NCBI GenBank assembly: GCA_017427385.1 | Contig: JAFRSW010000005.1 | Span: 25,733-89,732, forward strand | Reading direction: 5' to 3' | DNA from: Bacteroidales bacterium | Lineage (GTDB): Bacteria > Bacteroidota > Bacteroidia > Bacteroidales > UBA932 | DNA: 64,000 nucleotides | Part shown: positions 47,311 to 56,465 of the stretch, in pieces | Layout: each line of letters opens with the position of its first letter | Numbering within the stretch: the first letter of the stretch is position 1 | Position numbers and translations under genes: made by a program | The notes under the pieces: model-generated | The model's input: the letters and a program-made list of their open reading frames with translations, nothing else | Database searches by the model: none | What the model was told of the DNA's origin: nothing

Positions 47311-48697
47311 TTTTGAACAGGGCTTTTACGAGGGCCGGAACATCGGCCACCTTGACGATCTTTATCTCTTTGGGCAGCTGCTCTCCGAGCGGAGTGAAAC
47401 TGCTGACATATATGCGCTTGAAGCCCAGGCGGGCGGCCTCGCCGATACGGCGGTCCGTGTTCGCGACGGGGCGGATCTCCCCGCTGAGCCCGACTTCGCC
47501 GGCGAAGCAGGAGTCCCCGGGGAGGGAGTAGTCGAAGTTAGAGGAGAGCACCGCCGCGATCACGGCAAGGTCGGCGGCGGGGTCGCTGACCTTGAGGCCG
47601 CCCGCCATGTTCAGGAAGACGTCCTTGGCGCTCAGGTGGAAGCCTGCGCGCTTCTCCAGCACGGCCAGCAGCATGTTCAGGCGACGGGTGTCGAAGCCGG
47701 TGGCGGAGCGCTGAGCGGTGCCGTACACCGCAGAAGAAACCAGGGCCTGAACCTCGAAGAGGAGGGGCCTGGTGCCATCGAGCGTAGCGCAGATGGCCGC
47801 TCCGCTGAGGCCCGCCTCATGCATGGGAATCAGCATCTCGGAAGGATTCGCCACCTCCCGGAGGCCGGTGCCGGTCATCTCGAAAACGGCTATCTCGGAG
47901 GTGGATCCGAAACGGTTCTTGATGCTGCGGAGTATCCTGTAGGCACCGCGGTTCTCGCCTTCGAACTGCAGCACCACGTCCACTATGTGCTCGAGTATCT
48001 TGGGGCCGGCGATGTAGCCGTCCTTGGTGATGTGGCCTATGAGGATGATGGGAATACCGCTCTCCTTGGCAAAGCGGAGCAGCATCGCGGCCACTTCCTT
48101 TATCTGGCTGACGCTTCCGGGGGTGGATTCGACGGTCTCGGTGAACATGGTCTGCACCGAATCCACTATCATCAGTTCCGGCTTTATCGCCTCCGCCTCC
48201 TCCAGAATCGATTCCATCCGCGTCTCGGTGAAAATCGTCGTCGATTCATCGGATAACGCCGTAGAGGCAGGGGTGCCCGAAACCGCAAGCAACCGGTCCG
48301 CACGCATCTTCACCTGACGCGCACTCTCTTCGCCCGTAACATACAGCGTACGCAACCCCGAAACCAGCGGAATCTGCAGACTCAGCGTAGACTTTCCGAT
48401 ACCCGGCTCGCCGCCGATCAGCACCAGCGAACCCGGCACGATACCGCCTCCAAGAAGACGGTCCAACTCGGGCATGCCGAGCTGAAAGCGCGGCTCCTTG
48501 CTGCGGTCTATCTCTTTCAGCTTCAACGGCTTCCTTCCGCTGCCGGAAACCCCCTTGGCTCCCTTGCCGGAAGCCTTCTTCTCCACCGGGGCCTCCACCA
48601 TCGTGTTCCACTCTCCGCACGCCGGGCAACGCCCCATCCACTTGGGGCTTTCATTGCCGCAATTCGTGCAATACCATAAACTCTTCACCGTTGCCAT
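47303..48697 (-). CDS. radA: DNA repair protein RadA
   Basis: A 464-residue RecA-like branch-migration helicase. N-terminal zinc finger CTNCG...CPACGEW (residues 10-30), Walker A GEPGIGKST, the KNRFG motif (SIKNRFGSTSEIAVF) unique to RadA, and the C-terminal Lon-like domain (GGLKVSDPAADLAVIAAVLS, FAGEVGLSGEIRPV). It helps process recombination intermediates. The promoter TAAATTTG is at 48724-48717. It is divergent from iorA. Confidence 0.95.
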   Translation of the reverse strand: MATVKSLWYCTNCGNESPKWMGRCPACGEWNTMVEAPVEKKASGKGAKGVSGSGRKPLKLKEIDRSKEPRFQLGMPELDRLLGGGIVPGSLVLIGGEPGIGKSTLSLQIPLVSGLRTLYVTGEESARQVKMRADRLLAVSGTPASTALSDESTTIFTETRMESILEEAEAIKPELMIVDSVQTMFTETVESTPGSVSQIKEVAAMLLRFAKESGIPIILIGHITKDGYIAGPKILEHIVDVVLQFEGENRGAYRILRSIKNRFGSTSEIAVFEMTGTGLREVANPSEMLIPMHEAGLSGAAICATLDGTRPLLFEVQALVSSAVYGTAQRSATGFDTRRLNMLLAVLEKRAGFHLSAKDVFLNMAGGLKVSDPAADLAVIAAVLSSNFDYSLPGDSCFAGEVGLSGEIRPVANTDRRIGEAARLGFKRIYVSSFTPLGEQLPKEIKIVKVADVPALVKALFKNA

Positions 48698-48736
48698 ACT
48701 CCTGTTTCTTTGTTTACAAATTTAATATTTATTTGT

Positions 48737-48744
48737 TATCTTTG
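48737..48744 (+). promoter_or_regulatory. -7 element of the iorA operon
   Basis: TATCTTTG, 21 nt before the iorA ATG at 48766. Confidence 0.55.
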
Positions 48745-48765
48745 ACAAGAAATAACCACATAACC

Positions 48766-50364
48766 ATGGCACTGAAACAACTTCTACTGGGAGATGAAGC
48801 TTTGGCGCTGGGCGCATTGCACGCCGGTCTGAGCGGAGTCTACGCCTACCCCGGAACTCCGTCGACGGAAATCACGGAATTCATCCAGTCTCATCCTTTA
48901 ACCAAAGAACGCAATATCCACTGCAAGTGGAGCACAAACGAAAAAACCGCGATGGAGGCCGCCCTGGGCATGTCCTTCGCCGGGAAGCGCACCCTCGTGT
49001 GCATGAAGCACGTGGGGATGAACGTCTGCGCAGACCCGTTCATGGGTTCTGCAACTACGGGCGCCAACGGCGGCCTGGTGGTTGCCGCATGCGACGATCC
49101 ATCCATGCACAGCTCGCAGAACGAGCAGGATTCCCGCTTCTGGGGCACCTTCGCCCTGGTTCCGGTATTCGAGCCCTCGAACCAGCAGGAGGCGTACGAG
49201 ATGGCGAAGGAGGCCTTCGACTACTCCGAAAAACGGGACATCCCCGTGCTGATGCGGATGACCACGCGCCTGTCGCATTCCCGCGCCAACGTCACCAGCA
49301 TCGACGACACCCAGGCCCGCATCCCCAACGAAATGCATTTCCCGAAGAATGAGATACAGTGGTGCACCCTGCCGGTGAACGCCCGCAAGCGTTACGCCCA
49401 GCTCACCAAAGACTATGCGGTCTTCGAAGAGGATGCCGTCCATTCCCGCTTCAACCGCTTCGAGGATGGCCCCGACAAGAGCCTCGGCATCATCGCCTGC
49501 GGCATAGCCTACAACTATCTGCAGGAGAACTTCCCGGACGGCTGCCCGTATCCCGTACTCAAGATATCGCAGTATCCATACCCCAAGGAACTTATTCTCA
49601 AACTGGCGGCACAGTGCAAGAAGATTCTGGTGCTCGAAGAAGGCCAGCCCCTGCTGGAAGAGCGCCTGAAGGGCATCCTGCCGCACGACAACGAGATCTG
49701 CGGCCGACTCGACGGCAGTCTCCCCCGCACAGGAGAACTCTCCCCGGATCCGGTCAGGAAGGCCCTCGGCCTGCCCGCCAGGGAAGGCTGCGCCAAATCC
49801 GATGTTCCTGCACCCCGTCCGCCGGCACTCTGCATGGGCTGCGGCCACAGGGACCTGTTCACCGCCATCAACGCCGTCATGAAGGAGTACCCCACCGGCA
49901 AGGCCTTCAGCGACATCGGCTGCTACACCCTCGGCTGGCTGCCCCCGTTCCAATCCTTCACCACCTGCGTTGAGATGGGTGCGTCCATCACTATGGCACA
50001 CGGCTCCGCATTCAGCGGGGTTTGGCCCGCGGTGGCCGTCATCGGCGACTCCACCTTCACCCATAGCGGAATGACCGGCCTGCTGGACGCCGTCAACGAG
50101 AACTCCGACATCCTCGTCTGCATCTCCGACAACCTCACCACCGGCATGACCGGAGGGCAGGATTCCGCCGGCACGGGCCGCCTGGAAGCCATCTGCGAAG
50201 GCCTCGGAGTGGATCCGGCACATATACGCACCATCGTTCCCCTCCCCGCCAACTATCCCGAGATGGAACGCATCATCAAGGAAGAGATAGAATATCACGG
50301 GGTATCCGTCATCATCAGCAGGCGCGAATGCCTCCAAACCCTCAAAAGACACGCGAAGAAATGA
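48766..50364 (+). CDS. iorA: Indolepyruvate ferredoxin oxidoreductase alpha subunit, lacking the C-terminal ferredoxin domain
   Basis: A 532-residue TPP enzyme that oxidatively decarboxylates arylpyruvates to arylacetyl-CoA with ferredoxin. The pyrimidine-binding half has GVYAYPGTPSTEITE, and the TPP half has MGCGHRDLFTAINAVM, SDIGCYTLG and VIGDSTFTHSGMTGLLDA. The protein ends soon after VSVIISRRECLQTL. The two [4Fe-4S] ferredoxin cysteine clusters found at the C-terminus of archaeal IorA are missing. It overlaps iorB by 4 bp. The following aminotransferase and CoA transferase support a role in aromatic amino-acid fermentation. Confidence 0.9.
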   Translation: MALKQLLLGDEALALGALHAGLSGVYAYPGTPSTEITEFIQSHPLTKERNIHCKWSTNEKTAMEAALGMSFAGKRTLVCMKHVGMNVCADPFMGSATTGANGGLVVAACDDPSMHSSQNEQDSRFWGTFALVPVFEPSNQQEAYEMAKEAFDYSEKRDIPVLMRMTTRLSHSRANVTSIDDTQARIPNEMHFPKNEIQWCTLPVNARKRYAQLTKDYAVFEEDAVHSRFNRFEDGPDKSLGIIACGIAYNYLQENFPDGCPYPVLKISQYPYPKELILKLAAQCKKILVLEEGQPLLEERLKGILPHDNEICGRLDGSLPRTGELSPDPVRKALGLPAREGCAKSDVPAPRPPALCMGCGHRDLFTAINAVMKEYPTGKAFSDIGCYTLGWLPPFQSFTTCVEMGASITMAHGSAFSGVWPAVAVIGDSTFTHSGMTGLLDAVNENSDILVCISDNLTTGMTGGQDSAGTGRLEAICEGLGVDPAHIRTIVPLPANYPEMERIIKEEIEYHGVSVIISRRECLQTLKRHAKK

Positions 50365-50939
50365 AAAGTGATATTATTCTTGCCGGCGTAGGAGGACAAG
50401 GAATCCTCTCCATCGCCACGGTCATCGGGTCCGCCGCACTTGAGCAGGGCCTCAACCTGAAGCAGGCGGAAGTGCACGGCATGAGCCAGAGGGGCGGAGA
50501 CGTGCAGTCGCACCTGCGCCTCAGCGACGCCCCCGTCCATTCCGACCTCATTCCCCTCGGCGGGGCCGACATAATCATTTCCATGGAGCCTATGGAGGCC
50601 CTCCGCTACCTGCCTTTCCTGGCCAAGGACGGATGGATCATCACCAACACCGTCCCCCTCAAGAACATCCCCAACTATCCGGAAATGAAGGAGATAGAGG
50701 ATGCCCTCGGAAAGGTGAAGAACGTGGTGGCGATAGACGCAGAGGCCGCAGCCAGGGCCGTGATGTCCCCGCGCAGCGCAAACATGGTACTGCTGGGAGC
50801 CTGCGCAGGAGTGCTGCAGATACTCGACCCGGAGAAGCTGCGCGACGGCATACGCCGTATCTTCGGCCGCAAAGGCGAGGCAATCGTGGAAGCTAACATC
50901 AAGGCGTTCGATGCCGGAAGAGAACTGTCAAAGAAGTAG
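50361..50939 (+). CDS. iorB: Indolepyruvate ferredoxin oxidoreductase beta subunit
   Basis: A 192-residue gamma-type 2-oxoacid oxidoreductase subunit, start 50361. LAGVGGQGILSIATVIGSAA at the N-terminus and VHGMSQRGGDVQSHLRLSD are family hallmarks. With IorA it forms the arylpyruvate:ferredoxin oxidoreductase. ATGA overlap with iorA, and the aminotransferase gene begins 2 nt after its stop. Confidence 0.92.
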   Translation: MKSDIILAGVGGQGILSIATVIGSAALEQGLNLKQAEVHGMSQRGGDVQSHLRLSDAPVHSDLIPLGGADIIISMEPMEALRYLPFLAKDGWIITNTVPLKNIPNYPEMKEIEDALGKVKNVVAIDAEAAARAVMSPRSANMVLLGACAGVLQILDPEKLRDGIRRIFGRKGEAIVEANIKAFDAGRELSKK

Positions 50940-50941
50940 AT

Positions 50942-52255
50942 ATGCGAGAGTGGATTTCTGAAGAAATACTGCAGGCGAAACTTCGTGAGATGGGGATAGA
51001 CGACATCTCCCGCACCACCATACGCCAGTGTTCGATGATAGGAAGCGCTCTGGAGGCGGAGAGCGGAGAGGCATTCTCCCATCTGGAATTCGGGGTGCCG
51101 GGCATCCCCGCCTGCCCCATAGGCATCGAAGCCCAGAAGAAGGCCCTGGATTCCGGCGTGCCGTCCATCTACCCTTCGGTGCAGGGCATCCCTGAACTCA
51201 AGACCAACGCCGCGCGCTTCATAAAGGCTTTCATCGACATAGACATCGACCCCAAGGGGATAGTGCCGACGGTAGGTTCGATGCAGGCCAGCATGACCAG
51301 TATCCTGGAATGCTCCCAGCTGCAGCCGGGAAAGGATACCATCCTCTACATATGCCCAGGTTTCTCGGCACACGGCCGCCAGCCGGACATCCTGGGAATC
51401 AAAAACCTCACCTTCGATATATATGAATATCGGGCTGAGAAGCTGCGGGACAAGCTGGAATCCTATTTCAAGCAGGGCAACATAGCGGCCATCCTCTATT
51501 CCAACCCCAACAACCCGGCATGGATATGCCTGACGGAGGAGGAGTTGCAGATAATTGGCGAACTGGCCACCAAATATGACGTGATTGTGCTGGAAGACAT
51601 CGCCTACCTGTGCATGGACTTCCGGAAGGATCTCTCCGTGCCGTTCCAGCCCCCGTTCCAGAGCACCGTTGCCCGATATACCGACAACTACGTGATAATG
51701 CTGTCGGGGTCCAAGATATTCAGCTACGCGGGCGAACGCATCGCCGTGGTCTGCATTTCCGATAAGCTATACCAGCGCGAGTATCCGGAACTCAAAAAGA
51801 AGTGGGGCATCGCCAAGTTCGGGGACAACTTCATCCTCAACTACCTGTATGTCAACACTTCAGGTGCATCGCACTCCGCACAGTACGCTCTGTCAGCCAT
51901 GTTCGAGGCCTCCGTTGACGGACGCTACAACTTCGTGAAGGAGCTCCGGAACTACGGCCTGCGCGCCCACCGCTCCCGCGAGATCTTCGACGCCAACGGC
52001 TTCCATCTCGTGTACGACAAGGACATGGAGCAGACCATCAGCGACGGCTTCTTCTACACGGTCGGGTACAAGAACCTCAGCAACCGCGAGTTGCTGGAAG
52101 CCCTGCTGCGCTGCGGCATCATCGCCATACCGTTGAACACCACCGGAAGCGGCCAGAGCGGCATCCGGGTATGCGTGTCCCGCCTGCTTTCAGACGAAGA
52201 TTTCCGCCTGCTGGACGAACACCTGAAACTGTTTGTAAAACTTGTAAACCAATGA
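50942..52255 (+). CDS. PLP-dependent class I/II aminotransferase, probably aromatic
   Basis: A 437-residue fold-type I aminotransferase. Family segments are SNPNNPAWICLTEEELQIIG, VLEDIAYLCMDF (Asp binding the PLP nitrogen) and SGSKIFSYAGERIAVVC (Schiff-base lysine). IPSIYPSVQGIPELK-type sequence lies in the N-terminal part, and GIRVCVSRL near the end holds the substrate-carboxylate arginine. Its position between iorB and a CoA transferase suggests that it makes phenylpyruvate, hydroxyphenylpyruvate or indolepyruvate for IorAB. It overlaps the next gene by 4 bp. Confidence 0.85.
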   Translation: MREWISEEILQAKLREMGIDDISRTTIRQCSMIGSALEAESGEAFSHLEFGVPGIPACPIGIEAQKKALDSGVPSIYPSVQGIPELKTNAARFIKAFIDIDIDPKGIVPTVGSMQASMTSILECSQLQPGKDTILYICPGFSAHGRQPDILGIKNLTFDIYEYRAEKLRDKLESYFKQGNIAAILYSNPNNPAWICLTEEELQIIGELATKYDVIVLEDIAYLCMDFRKDLSVPFQPPFQSTVARYTDNYVIMLSGSKIFSYAGERIAVVCISDKLYQREYPELKKKWGIAKFGDNFILNYLYVNTSGASHSAQYALSAMFEASVDGRYNFVKELRNYGLRAHRSREIFDANGFHLVYDKDMEQTISDGFFYTVGYKNLSNRELLEALLRCGIIAIPLNTTGSGQSGIRVCVSRLLSDEDFRLLDEHLKLFVKLVNQ

Positions 52256-53544
52256 AATACGTAACTGCCGACGAAGCCGTGAAGCTTGTGCGCAGCGGCG
52301 ACACCATCTGCTGCCAGGGAGGCGCATCCGTGCCCGTTCTCCTGCAGGAAGCCCTGGCCAGGCGCCACGCCGAACTGCGGGATGTCACCATCACTTCCGG
52401 ATTCAACGTGCACAAGGACCCGGCTCCATTCTGCAAACCCGAATACAAGGATTCCTTCCTGGTGAACAGCATATTCCTGAGCGCTGACCAGCGCGCCCAC
52501 GTGGCTGCCGGATATGGTTCCATGACTCCCGCATTCCTGGGTGAAGTTCCCGGCATGTTCCGCCGCGGGGAGTTCCCGGTGGACGTGGCCTTCATCACCT
52601 GCTCCATGCCGGACGAGAACGGCTACTGCAGTTTCGGTATCTCCGCCGACATCGCCGTGGCGGCCGCCGAGGTCGCCCGCGTGGTCATCGCCGAGGTCAG
52701 TCCCAACATCCCCTACCTCTACGGGGACTGCATGATTCACGAGAGCAAGATCAGCGCGGCAGTGCTCTGCGACGTGGCCCCCTTCGCCATGACCTTTGGG
52801 GAGCCGACACCGATAGAGGCCGCCATCGGTGCCAACGTCGCCTCAGAAATCCCGGACGGGGCCTGCCTGCAGATAGGCGTGGGAGGCATCCCCAACGCGG
52901 TGCTCAACGGCATCAAGAACCACAAGCACCTCGGCCTGCACACGGAGGCCATGACCGACGGCGTGATACGCCTGATGAAGGAAGGCGTGATCGACAACAG
53001 CCTGAAGAAGGTGAAACCGGGCATCAGCGTCGCCGCCCTCGCCATTGGCTCGAAGGAAATGTACGAGTACATCGACCACAACCACAGCATGGAGTTCTTC
53101 GACGTGGCCTACACCAACAACCCCTTCCTGATAGCCCAGAACCCGAAGGCCTGCGCCATCAATTCGGCCATAGAGATAGACCTTACCGGGCAGATATGCG
53201 CGGATTCCATAGGCACCACCATCTTCTCCAGCGTGGGCGGGCAGCACGACTTCATGTACGGATGCTCCCTTTCAGAGGGCGGCAGGACCTTCATAGCGAT
53301 GCCTTCCCGCACGGCCAAGGGCAAGGCCAAGATAGTACCCACGCTCACCCCTGGGGCCGGAGTGGTCACCACCCGCTTCCAGACTCAGTACGTTGCCACC
53401 GAGCACGGAATAGTGTACCTTCGCGGGAAATCTCTGGCCGAGCGTGCCAGGCTCCTTATTTCGATAGCGCATCCCGATGACAGAGAAGCGCTCGAAAGGG
53501 CGGCTTTCGAGCGCTTCGGATACAGTTTCCAGCGTTTGGGCTAG
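52252..53544 (+). CDS. Acetyl-CoA hydrolase/CoA-transferase family protein
   Basis: A 430-residue family I CoA transferase of the acetate/4-hydroxybutyrate type. The catalytic glutamate is in LGLHTEAMTDG. VGGIPNAVL and SSVGGQHDFMYG are substrate-binding segments, and TPGAGVVTTRFQTQYVATEH is the C-terminal signature. In this operon it would move CoA from arylacetyl-CoA to a free acid such as acetate, releasing arylacetate. Start 52252 overlaps the aminotransferase stop (ATGA). It converges on vorC with a 4-bp overlap. Confidence 0.87.
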   Translation: MKYVTADEAVKLVRSGDTICCQGGASVPVLLQEALARRHAELRDVTITSGFNVHKDPAPFCKPEYKDSFLVNSIFLSADQRAHVAAGYGSMTPAFLGEVPGMFRRGEFPVDVAFITCSMPDENGYCSFGISADIAVAAAEVARVVIAEVSPNIPYLYGDCMIHESKISAAVLCDVAPFAMTFGEPTPIEAAIGANVASEIPDGACLQIGVGGIPNAVLNGIKNHKHLGLHTEAMTDGVIRLMKEGVIDNSLKKVKPGISVAALAIGSKEMYEYIDHNHSMEFFDVAYTNNPFLIAQNPKACAINSAIEIDLTGQICADSIGTTIFSSVGGQHDFMYGCSLSEGGRTFIAMPSRTAKGKAKIVPTLTPGAGVVTTRFQTQYVATEHGIVYLRGKSLAERARLLISIAHPDDREALERAAFERFGYSFQRLG

Positions 53545-54083
53545 ACCTCCTTTATGATATCCATACCCATCCTGATGGCTTCTTCGTTCATCGGGATGAG
53601 GTGATGGTGCCTTTCGGGGAGGGTCTTGCGCAAGGCCTTCAGCACGCTTTCCACACTCACGATAGGGTGGATCTTGAGCAGGCCGCCCAGGATCATCATG
53701 TTGAAAACTTTGATCATGTTCATCTCCGCCGCCTTGTCCATGGCGTCTATCCTGTAGACGTGGATGTCCTTGCGGGTGGGAGGCGTGTTGATGCCGTAGC
53801 CGTCGTAGATGAGGCTGCCGCCGGGCTTCACCTTGCTCTCGAACTTCTCGAGCGAGGGCTGGTTAAGCACGATGGCCGTATCGTATGAACTCAGGATGGG
53901 GGACGAAACGGGCTCGTCGCTCACGATGACGGTCACGTTGGCGGTGCCGCCGCGCTGCTCCGGGCCGTATGCCGGCATCCAGGTTACTTCCTTGTCTTCC
54001 ATCAGGCCGGAATAGGCCAGGATCTTGCCCATCGAGAGGACTCCCTGTCCTCCGAATCCGGATATGATAATCTCGTGTGTCAT
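53541..54083 (-). CDS. vorC: 2-oxoacid:ferredoxin oxidoreductase gamma subunit (branched-chain type)
   Basis: A 180-residue gamma subunit. It has ISGFGGQGVLSMGKILAYSG at the N-terminus and MPAYGPEQRGGTANVTVIVS, the motif of VOR/KOR gamma chains that helps bind CoA. It overlaps the beta-subunit gene by 4 bp and is the last gene of the ptb-buk-ilvE-TPR-vorDBA-vorC run. The genetic context with ilvE, ptb and buk favours branched-chain 2-oxoacids over 2-oxoglutarate. Confidence 0.87.
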   Translation of the reverse strand: MTHEIIISGFGGQGVLSMGKILAYSGLMEDKEVTWMPAYGPEQRGGTANVTVIVSDEPVSSPILSSYDTAIVLNQPSLEKFESKVKPGGSLIYDGYGINTPPTRKDIHVYRIDAMDKAAEMNMIKVFNMMILGGLLKIHPIVSVESVLKALRKTLPERHHHLIPMNEEAIRMGMDIIKEV

Positions 54084-54853
54084 AACTCTTTACCTTTATC
54101 TTTAAGATCTCCGAGAGGGTAGAAGGGAATCATGTTCTCTTCCATCCACTTGTTGGCCTTGTCCGGGCTCATGCGCCAGTTGGTGTTGCAGGTGGAAACT
54201 ATTTCCACGAGGTTGGAGCCCTTGCCCTGCATGGAATACTCGAACGCCTTGCGGATAGCCTTCTTGGCTTTGAGGATGGAAGGCACGTTCTGCACGCTCT
54301 GGCGGGTCACATAGCAGGTTCCTTCGAGCTGGGCGGCGATATCTGCCATCTTGAGGGGGTATCCGTGAAGCTTGGGATCGCGGCCGTAGGGGCAGGTGAC
54401 GGTCTTCATGCCAATCAGCGTGGTCGGGGCCATCTGGCCGCCGGTCATTCCGTAGATGGCGTTGTTGATGAAGATGATGGTGATGTTCTCGCCGCGGTTC
54501 AGCGCATGGATGGTTTCTCCTGTGCCGATGCATGCGAGGTCGCCGTCTCCCTGGTAGGTAAACACCAGGCGGTCCGGCCAGAGGCGCTTCACCGCGGAGG
54601 CTAATGCCGGGGCACGGCCGTGGGCGGCTTCCTGCCAGTCTACATCTATATACTTATAAGCGAACACTGCGCATCCCACGGGGGAGATGGCTATGGTCTT
54701 GTCTGCCATGCCCATTTCGGCGATGACTTCCGACACGAGCTTGTGGACCACTCCGTGACTGCAGCCCGGGCAGTAGTGCATGGGAACATCGTTCAGCAGT
54801 TCCGGTTTCTTGTATACCAGATTCTCTTTCTGGATTATTTCTTCTCTTGTCAT
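54080..54853 (-). CDS. vorA: 2-oxoacid:ferredoxin oxidoreductase beta subunit (TPP-binding)
   Basis: A 257-residue TPP-binding subunit. The cluster-ligand and TPP region has HYCPGCSHGVVHKLV, then SPVGCAVFAYKY and the GDG-N TPP/Mg motif (YQGDGDLACIGTGETIHALN, IIFINNAIYGMTGGQMAPTT). It forms the active site with the alpha subunit and passes electrons through a [4Fe-4S] cluster to the ferredoxin-like subunit. It lies 12 nt downstream of vorB and overlaps vorC. Confidence 0.9.
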   Translation of the reverse strand: MTREEIIQKENLVYKKPELLNDVPMHYCPGCSHGVVHKLVSEVIAEMGMADKTIAISPVGCAVFAYKYIDVDWQEAAHGRAPALASAVKRLWPDRLVFTYQGDGDLACIGTGETIHALNRGENITIIFINNAIYGMTGGQMAPTTLIGMKTVTCPYGRDPKLHGYPLKMADIAAQLEGTCYVTRQSVQNVPSILKAKKAIRKAFEYSMQGKGSNLVEIVSTCNTNWRMSPDKANKWMEENMIPFYPLGDLKDKGKEL

Positions 54854-54865
54854 AGGGCGCAGCTG

Positions 54866-55948
54866 TTAAAGGGTCATTTTCTTGATTTCGTCCAGCACCT
54901 CTTCCGGCTCGGGGATGATGCCGCCGAGGCGGCCGTACCACTTGACGGGAACGTTGCATTCCACCGCGAGGCGGATATCCTCCACCATCTGGCCGGCATT
55001 GATCTCCAGCGAAAGGATTCCCTTCACCTTCTTGCCGAGTTTGGCGATTACCTTGGAAGGGAAAGGCCAGAGGGTGATGGGACGCAGGAGGCCTACCTTG
55101 ATGCCCTGCTCGCGGGCGATGGCGATGACCTTCTTGGCGATGCGGGCAGCACTGCCGAAGGCCACGATCAGGTATTCCGCGTCTTCGGTCTTGTACTCCT
55201 CGTAGCGGACTTCCTTCTCCTCGATCACGCGGTACTTTGCCTGGATGCGGAGGTTGTTCTGCTCCATCTCCTCGGAACGGAGTTCGAGGGATGTGATGAT
55301 GTTGGGCTTGCGCATGCCGATGCGGCCGGTGGTGGCCCAGGGGCACTCCTTGGCTATCTCCTCTTCCGTGCGGCGGGGCTTGAAAGGAGGAAGCACGACT
55401 TTCTCCATCATCTGCCCGATGGCACCGTCGGAAAGGATCATCGCAGGGTTGCGGTAGCGGAAAGCCAGCTCAAAGGCCAGGTCCACGAAATCCGCCATCT
55501 CCTGCACCGATGCCGGGGCAAGGGTGATGAGGCGATAATCGCCGTGGCCGCCGCCCTTGACGGTCTGGAAGTAGTCCGCCTGGCTGGGCTGGATGGTTCC
55601 GAGGCCGGGGCCTCCGCGGGAAACGTTCACGATGAGGGCAGGGAGTTCTGCTCCCGCCATGTAGGAAATGCCTTCCTGCATCAGGGAGATGCCAGGGGAG
55701 GATGAGGAGGTCATGACCTTCTTGCCGGTGGCGGCGCCGCCGTAGACCATGTTGATGGATGCCACTTCGCTCTCTGCCTGCAGCACCACCATGCCGGTGG
55801 TCTCCCAAGGCTTCTCCGCGGCCAGGGTCTCGAGGACCTCGGACTGGGGAGTGATAGGATAGCCGAAGTATCCGTCGCAGCCGCAGCGGATGGCGGCATG
55901 GGCAATGGCTTCATTGCCTTTCATAAGGGTGATTTCTTTTTCAGCCAT
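54866..55948 (-). CDS. vorB: 2-oxoacid:ferredoxin oxidoreductase alpha subunit
   Basis: A 360-residue alpha subunit with the N-terminal pyrimidine-binding domain (KGNEAIAHAAIRCGCDGYFG, YPITPQSEVLE, SSSPGISLMQEGISYMAGAE) and a C-terminal transketolase-like domain II (LIVAFGSAARIAKKVIAIA). Together with VorA, VorC and VorD it should oxidise branched 2-oxoacids from IlvE to acyl-CoA and reduced ferredoxin. The ferredoxin-like subunit gene lies 2 nt upstream. Confidence 0.9.
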   Translation of the reverse strand: MAEKEITLMKGNEAIAHAAIRCGCDGYFGYPITPQSEVLETLAAEKPWETTGMVVLQAESEVASINMVYGGAATGKKVMTSSSSPGISLMQEGISYMAGAELPALIVNVSRGGPGLGTIQPSQADYFQTVKGGGHGDYRLITLAPASVQEMADFVDLAFELAFRYRNPAMILSDGAIGQMMEKVVLPPFKPRRTEEEIAKECPWATTGRIGMRKPNIITSLELRSEEMEQNNLRIQAKYRVIEEKEVRYEEYKTEDAEYLIVAFGSAARIAKKVIAIAREQGIKVGLLRPITLWPFPSKVIAKLGKKVKGILSLEINAGQMVEDIRLAVECNVPVKWYGRLGGIIPEPEEVLDEIKKMTL

Positions 55949-55950
55949 GA

Positions 55951-56181
55951 CTATTCCTCCTTTTTACGGTAAACGGTGATACAGCCATCCGGGCAGACTA
56001 TCGCACAGGATGTGCATCCCGTGCAGCTGTCCTCCAGTACGGCCTCAGCATAGTTGTAGCCCTTCTGGTTCACGTTTTTGGTGGTGAGGGCCAGGACGTG
56101 CAGCGGACAGGCGACCACGCAAAGGCCACAGCCTTTGCAGCGTTCGACGTCCACCACTGTCGCTCCTTTCATTTTAGCCAT
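55951..56181 (-). CDS. vorD: 2-oxoacid oxidoreductase delta subunit, 2[4Fe-4S] ferredoxin
   Basis: A 76-residue ferredoxin-type subunit with two CxxCxxCxxxCP motifs (CKGCGLCVVACPLHVLAL and CTGCTSCAIVCPDGC), which bind two [4Fe-4S] clusters that relay electrons from the TPP site. It begins 14 nt after the TPR gene and ends 2 nt before vorB, so it is a dedicated subunit and not a free ferredoxin. Confidence 0.92.
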   Translation of the reverse strand: MAKMKGATVVDVERCKGCGLCVVACPLHVLALTTKNVNQKGYNYAEAVLEDSCTGCTSCAIVCPDGCITVYRKKEE

Positions 56182-56195
56182 AAAAGTGTTATTGT

Positions 56196-56465
56196 TTATT
56201 GGTTGTACATATCTTTATTGTAGAAGTCCAGAATCTCGTTCGCTATGTCCAGGGCCTGCTGCGCGGGGCTTTCCGGGTTCAGGTGGATGGCCTCCAGGTA
56301 GTTGTTCATGGCCATCTGCCAGTTGCCTTTTTTCCGCCAAGCGTTGCCGAGGAGATAGAAAAGGGTGTCGTCCATGATGCCTCCGCCCGCACGGTATTCC
56401 TCCATCAGGGCAATGGCCTCATCGGCCTTGCTGGCATCCAGGAGATCCTTGACCCTGTCCTTCAT
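56196..56465 (-). CDS. Small tetratricopeptide-repeat protein
   Basis: An 89-residue protein made of about two TPR units (LFYLLGNAWRKKGNWQMAMN then NYLEAIHLNPESP) with a flanking helix pair. There is no signal peptide, so it is cytoplasmic. It sits between ilvE (TGATG overlap, start 56465) and vorD in the fermentation operon. It may help assemble or hold the oxidoreductase complex, but that is inferred from position only. Confidence 0.8.
   Translation of the reverse strand: MKDRVKDLLDASKADEAIALMEEYRAGGGIMDDTLFYLLGNAWRKKGNWQMAMNNYLEAIHLNPESPAQQALDIANEILDFYNKDMYNQ

Noticed and set aside
48898-50352. 484-residue minus-strand frame
   Set aside because: Antisense to iorA.
50942-53544. Aminotransferase and CoA transferase as a lysine or butyrate pathway
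   Set aside because: No crotonase, acyl-CoA dehydrogenase or aminomutase genes are nearby. Linkage to iorAB supports aromatic amino-acid use instead.
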